Shown: piece by piece, positions 5,107-8,365 of the stretch
Position numbering within the stretch: position 1 is the first letter of the stretch
Layout: each line of letters opens with the position of its first letter
NCBI GenBank assembly: GCA_022705365.1
Contig: JAKJEP010000043.1
Span: 267 to 8,631, forward strand
Direction of reading: 5' to 3'
Source: Planctomycetota bacterium
GTDB lineage: Bacteria > Planctomycetota > Phycisphaerae > Sedimentisphaerales > SM23-30
Length of the DNA stretch: 8,365 bases
Position numbers and translations under genes: made by a program
Notes under the pieces: generated by a model
What the model was told of the DNA's origin: nothing
Seen by the model: the letters and a program-made list of their open reading frames with translations, nothing else
Databases searched by the model: none

Positions 5107-6828
5107 GTGAACGGCAGAATCGTTGCGGTGTACGGAAACATAGTGATAGCGGAAGCCAACGGCCAGGTGTTCCAGAACTCCATCGGCTATTGCCTGCGAC
5201 AGGACGGCGCCAAACTCTTAAGCGAAGTCATTCGGGTACGCGGCCGGCTGGCAGACTTGCAGGTGTTTGAAGAAACCCGCGGATTAAAAGTCGGCGATAC
5301 CGTCGAATTTCAGGAAGAAATGCTCTCGGTGGTGTTGGGGCCGGGGCTGCTGGGCCAGATTTACGATGGCCTCCAAAATCCCCTGCCGCAGTTGGCCGCC
5401 CAGATCGGCTTCTTCCTCGAACCCGGCAAATATATCCACGGCTTATCCGCCGAAACCCGCTGGCCCTTTACTTCCGCCCGGCCGGCCGGCCAGACCGTAA
5501 CCGCCGGGGATACCCTGGGATCCGTCCCGGAAGGCATCTTCACCCACCAGATCAAAGTTCCGTTTCGCATGAATCAGGAATATCGCATCGAAAAAATCGC
5601 CGAACCGGGCGAATACACCGTTGAGCATCCGATAGCCCAGCTCAAAGACCAAAATGGGGTGGAATATACCATTACCATGCAGCAGAAATGGCCCGTCAAG
5701 ATTCCCCTGAACCTGGCCCGCCGCCGCCTCATGCCCCAGGATCCCCTGGTGACGCGAATCCGCATCATCGATTCCATGTTCCCGGTGGTACGCGGCGGAA
5801 CCTACTGCATCCCCGGCCCCTTCGGCGCGGGAAAAACCGTCCTCCAGCAGATTACCTCACGCCATGCCGAGGTGGATATCGTCATTCTCGCCGCCTGCGG
5901 CGAACGGGCCGGCGAAGTAGTCGAAACCCTGCGTGAATTCCCGGAACTGATTGACCCCCGGACCGGCAAAAGCCTCATGGAACGGACCATCATCATCTGC
6001 AACACCTCCGCCATGCCGGTGGCCGCCCGCGAAGCTTCCGTTTATACCGCCGCTACCCTCGGGGAGTATTATCGCCAGATGGGCCTCAATGTCCTGCTCC
6101 TGGCCGATTCCACCTCCCGCTGGGCACAGGCCATGCGCGAAGTTTCCGGACGCCTGGAAGAAATCCCCGGCGAAGAGGCGTTCCCCGCCTATCTGGAAAG
6201 CCGGATCGCCGCCTTTTACGAACGAGCCGGCGCCCTGGAGCTTACCGACGGCTCCACCGGTTCCCTCACCATCGGCGGAACGGTCAGTCCCGCCGGCGGC
6301 AACTTTGAAGAACCGGTCACCCAGGCCACTCTCAAAGTAGTCGGTGCCTTCCACGGCCTCTCCCGGGCTCGCAGCGACGCCCGCCGCTATCCCTCCATCG
6401 ATCCCCTCGATTCCTGGAGCAAATACACCGGCATCATTGACCCGGATAAATCCATCCGCGCCCGCCGGATCCTGCGGCGCGGCAACGAAGTGCGGCAGAT
6501 GATGACCGTCGTCGGCGAAGAAGGAACCTCCGTCGATGATTATCTGGTCGCCCTCAAGGCCGATTTCTTCGACAACTGCTATCTCCAGCAGAATGCCTTT
6601 GACGCCGTCGATGCCGCCACCCCCGCCCAGCGGCAGCAATTCGTTTTTGACAAGGTCCTCACCGTTCTCGAATTGCCCCTGGAGGTGCAGGAAAAAGATC
6701 AGGCCCGCCAGCTCATGGTGAAAATTTCCGATTTATTCCGAAACTGGAACTATGCCGCCCAGGATACGGAGGAATACCAAAAAATACTGGAACAGATTGA
6801 CAGTTTTATCGCTGCCAAAGGGAAATAA
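5107..6828 (+). CDS. atpA: V-type ATP synthase catalytic subunit A
   Basis: This is the catalytic subunit (573 aa, normal length) that hydrolyses or makes ATP in the A3B3 head. The N-terminal barrel covers about 1-70 (GRIVAVYGNIVIAEANG, ending GLKVGD). The extra 'bulge' region typical of A subunits covers about 110-190. The P-loop is GPFGAGKT (237-244, Lys 243). The catalytic Glu lies in ACGERAGE (E266). NTSAMPVAAREAS and LLADSTSRWAQAMRE carry the Walker B Asp (D334) and Arg 338. The GERAGE form, instead of GERGNE, is to my knowledge the form seen in Chlamydia/Bacteroides-type enzymes. The start is GTG with GGAAAGGG at 5092-5099, 7 nt upstream; no in-frame ATG lies closer without crossing the TGA at 5104. 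Two bases separate its stop from atpB. All key residues are present, so an active enzyme is expected. Confidence 0.98.
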   Translation: MNGRIVAVYGNIVIAEANGQVFQNSIGYCLRQDGAKLLSEVIRVRGRLADLQVFEETRGLKVGDTVEFQEEMLSVVLGPGLLGQIYDGLQNPLPQLAAQIGFFLEPGKYIHGLSAETRWPFTSARPAGQTVTAGDTLGSVPEGIFTHQIKVPFRMNQEYRIEKIAEPGEYTVEHPIAQLKDQNGVEYTITMQQKWPVKIPLNLARRRLMPQDPLVTRIRIIDSMFPVVRGGTYCIPGPFGAGKTVLQQITSRHAEVDIVILAACGERAGEVVETLREFPELIDPRTGKSLMERTIIICNTSAMPVAAREASVYTAATLGEYYRQMGLNVLLLADSTSRWAQAMREVSGRLEEIPGEEAFPAYLESRIAAFYERAGALELTDGSTGSLTIGGTVSPAGGNFEEPVTQATLKVVGAFHGLSRARSDARRYPSIDPLDSWSKYTGIIDPDKSIRARRILRRGNEVRQMMTVVGEEGTSVDDYLVALKADFFDNCYLQQNAFDAVDAATPAQRQQFVFDKVLTVLELPLEVQEKDQARQLMVKISDLFRNWNYAAQDTEEYQKILEQIDSFIAAKGK

Positions 6829-6830
6829 TT

Positions 6831-8126
6831 ATGCGAAAATATTACGATGAAATTACCCGGATCGCCGGAAATGTCATTACCGTCACCGCCACCGGGGTCG
6901 GCTACGACGAACTGGCTGTGATCAGCTCCAAACGCGGAACCTCCCTGGCGCAGGTCATCCGGCTCGAAGGAGACCAGGTCAGCCTCCAGGTCTTCGCCGG
7001 CACCCAGGGTGTTTCCACCGAAGACCGCGTCCAGTTCCTCAACAGCCCCATGCAGGTCCCTTTTACCGATGATTTGCTCGGACGGGTCTTCGACGGCGCC
7101 TGCCGCCCGCGGGACGACCGGGCCATCCTGGAAGAAAACAAGGTCAGCATCGGCTCCCCCACCGTCAATCCCGTCCGCCGCCGCATGCCCGACCATATGG
7201 TGCATACCGGCATCCCCATGATTGATATCTTCAATTCGCTGGTCGAGTCCCAGAAACTCCCGATTTTTTCCGTCGCCGGCGAACCCTACAACGAACTGCT
7301 GGCCCGCGTCGGCCTCCAGGCCAACGCCGATATCATCATTCTCGGCGGCATGGGCCTGCGCCACGACGATTACCTCAAGTTCCGCGACGCCTTCGAAAAG
7401 GGCGGCGTGCTGGGACGAACCATTATGTTCATTCATACCGCCGCCGATCCGGTGGTGGAATGCCTCCTGGTGCCCGACCTCTGTCTGGCGGTGGGCGAAC
7501 AGTACGCCCTCCAGAACAAACGGGTGCTGGTGCTGCTGACCGACATGACCGCCTTCTCCGATGCCCTCAAGGAAATCTCCATTATCATGGAGCAGATCCC
7601 CTCCAACCGCGGCTATCCCGGCGACCTCTATACCCAGCTCGCCCGCCGCTATGAAAAAGCCGTCGATTTCGACGGGGCCGGCTCCATGACCATCCTGGCC
7701 TGCGTCACCATGCCCGGCGACGACGTTACTCACCCCGTCCCCGATAATACCGGCTATATCACCGAAGGCCAGTTCTACCTGCGCAACGGCCGCATCGAAC
7801 CCTTCGGCTCCCTCTCCCGCCTCAAACAGCAGGTCAACGGCAAAACCCGCGATGACCACCGCGCCATCATGGACGCCTGCATCCAGCTCTACGCCCTCTG
7901 CCGCGAAAGCCGCGAAAAACGCGACATGGGCTTCGAAATGTCGCCCTGGGACCATAAACTGCTCAAATACGGGTCCCTCTTCGAAAAGAAAATCATGGAA
8001 TTGTCCGTCAATATCCCCCTCTTTGAAGCCCTCGACCGCTGCTGGAACATCCTGGCCGAATGCTTCGATCCGGCGGAAACCGGCATTCGCCGCGCCGTTA
8101 TTGACGCCCACTGGCCGAAAAAATAA
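6831..8126 (+). CDS. atpB: V-type ATP synthase subunit B (non-catalytic head subunit)
   Basis: This 431-aa subunit alternates with A in the head and contributes to its nucleotide sites without catalysing. The barrel (about 1-70, ITRIAGNVITVTATG) is followed by the nucleotide-binding-fold domain. KLPIFSVAGEPYNELLARV stands where A has its P-loop and, as expected for B, lacks the GKT lysine. LLTDMTAFSDALKEIS and PSNRGYPGDLYTQLARRYEKA (Arg 260 region) are the conserved B blocks near the A-B interface. GYITEGQFYLRNGRIEPFGSLSRLKQ begins the C-terminal helical part. It is somewhat shorter than the usual 460-480 aa of archaeal-type B, as in other simplified clusters. ATG 6831 follows AAAGGG (6817-6822) by 8 nt and the atpA stop by 2 nt, so translation is probably coupled. 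Confidence 0.98.
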   Translation: MRKYYDEITRIAGNVITVTATGVGYDELAVISSKRGTSLAQVIRLEGDQVSLQVFAGTQGVSTEDRVQFLNSPMQVPFTDDLLGRVFDGACRPRDDRAILEENKVSIGSPTVNPVRRRMPDHMVHTGIPMIDIFNSLVESQKLPIFSVAGEPYNELLARVGLQANADIIILGGMGLRHDDYLKFRDAFEKGGVLGRTIMFIHTAADPVVECLLVPDLCLAVGEQYALQNKRVLVLLTDMTAFSDALKEISIIMEQIPSNRGYPGDLYTQLARRYEKAVDFDGAGSMTILACVTMPGDDVTHPVPDNTGYITEGQFYLRNGRIEPFGSLSRLKQQVNGKTRDDHRAIMDACIQLYALCRESREKRDMGFEMSPWDHKLLKYGSLFEKKIMELSVNIPLFEALDRCWNILAECFDPAETGIRRAVIDAHWPKK

Positions 8127-8133
8127 CCAACCG

Positions 8134-8166
8134 ATTCCTGCCCGCTTCGGGCAGCTTGACTGGAAT
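8134..8166 (+). promoter_or_regulatory. Intercistronic hairpin in front of atpD
   Basis: CTGCCCG-CTT-CGGGCAG (8138-8154) is a perfect 7-bp, GC-rich stem in the 41-nt gap between atpB and atpD. Flanking ATTC (8134-8137) and GAAT (8163-8166) can extend it across an 8-nt bulge, bringing the base of the structure to within one base of the atpD ATG. No U-tract follows. It probably acts on RNA processing or initiation rather than termination, and could lower the output of D, needed once per enzyme against three copies each of A and B (inference). Confidence 0.5.
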
Positions 8167-8167
8167 T

Positions 8168-8365
8168 ATGGCAGCCAAAGTAAAATTAACGCGACCGGAA
8201 TTGAAACGCTTTCGCGACGCCCTCGTCCGCTACCAGCGCTATCTGCCCATGCTCAAACTCAAGCAGCAGCAGTTGCAGATGGCGCTGCGCGGCATCGAGC
8301 GGGATCGGCGTCAGGCCCGCAGCGAGCAAGAAGCGGCGCAGAATAAATTCGACGCTTATCGGGAG
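8168..8365 (+). CDS. atpD: V-type ATP synthase subunit D, 5' part (central rotor shaft)
   Basis: The reading frame stays open to the window end; 66 residues are visible of a protein normally about 200-220 aa. D is the long antiparallel coiled-coil shaft that turns inside the A3B3 head and couples ATP turnover to the K ring. The start MAAKVKLTRPELKRFRDAL and the run RYLPMLKLKQQQLQ match the N-terminal helix of bacterial D subunits. The rest (IERDRRQARSEQEAAQNKF) is an unbroken charged helix. The start ATG lacks a good ribosome binding site: GGAA at 8162-8165 is too close, and GGGCAG lies inside the upstream hairpin. It is truncated only by the window edge. Confidence 0.93.
   Translation, partial: MAAKVKLTRPELKRFRDALVRYQRYLPMLKLKQQQLQMALRGIERDRRQARSEQEAAQNKFDAYRE

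Noticed and set aside
5857..6639. A 260-codon minus-strand open frame opposite atpA
   Set aside because: Antisense shadow of the catalytic subunit gene; low-complexity Gly-rich translation and no plausible ribosome site.
6750..8111. A 453-codon open frame on the minus strand opposite atpB
   Set aside because: It runs antisense to a clear atpB gene. Its translation is Gly/Ala/Asp-rich without recognisable motifs, as expected when a GC-biased codon pattern is read backwards.
1..8365. CRISPR arrays, tRNA or rRNA genes, insertion-sequence ends and attachment sites
   Set aside because: No repeat-spacer pattern, cloverleaf-like tRNA sequence, rRNA block or transposase gene with flanking repeats was seen. 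The only clear repeat is the pair of 41-nt elements, which has no encoded transposase and no evident target duplications.

Overview
The window carries most of a bacterial V-type (A/V-type) ATPase gene cluster. A cytidylate kinase-like gene and a secreted subtilisin-family protease with a C-terminal dockerin lie next to it. The dockerin with the 'GDLNLDG...GDINFDG' style of calcium loops, the simplified V-ATPase containing a DUF2764 protein, and a moderately high GC content together suggest a planctomycete, probably a Phycisphaerae/Sedimentisphaera-like lineage. That assignment is inferred from gene style only; the window contains no rRNA or other marker.

Layout. Bases 1-285 hold no gene but contain a good extended -10 promoter and the first copy of a 41-nt element. 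Bases 286-2055 (+) encode the exported S8 protease with a jelly-roll-like domain and a dockerin. Bases 2109-2579 (-) encode the membrane rotor subunit K (atpK), convergent with the protease. Bases 2580-2845 are a divergent intergenic region with two hairpins in the atpK leader and a candidate promoter for the plus-strand gene. Bases 2846-3562 (+) encode the cytidylate kinase-like protein. Bases 3563-3722 hold the second copy of the 41-nt element and an AT-rich palindrome. From 3723 to the window end runs one plus-strand operon: atpE (stalk), a DUF2764 protein, atpA (catalytic), atpB (non-catalytic), and the first 66 codons of atpD (central rotor shaft). No subunit I gene is in view; it may lie beyond the right edge.

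How the genes work together. A3B3 forms the ATP-handling head, D the rotor shaft, E the peripheral stalk and K the ion-carrying membrane ring. DUF2764 occupies the place of the missing shaft/ring adaptor and may be a divergent subunit C (inference). The residues at the ion site of K look like the Na+-type set known from Enterococcus hirae, so the machine may move Na+. The c-ring gene sits on the opposite strand at the other end of the cluster, which uncouples its expression from the head genes. The most unusual non-coding signal is the 41-nt element. It occurs upstream of both the protease and atpE, matches at 36 of 41 positions without gaps, and one differing base pair is compensated within a small hairpin, which points to a structured RNA or other conserved regulatory element that I cannot name.
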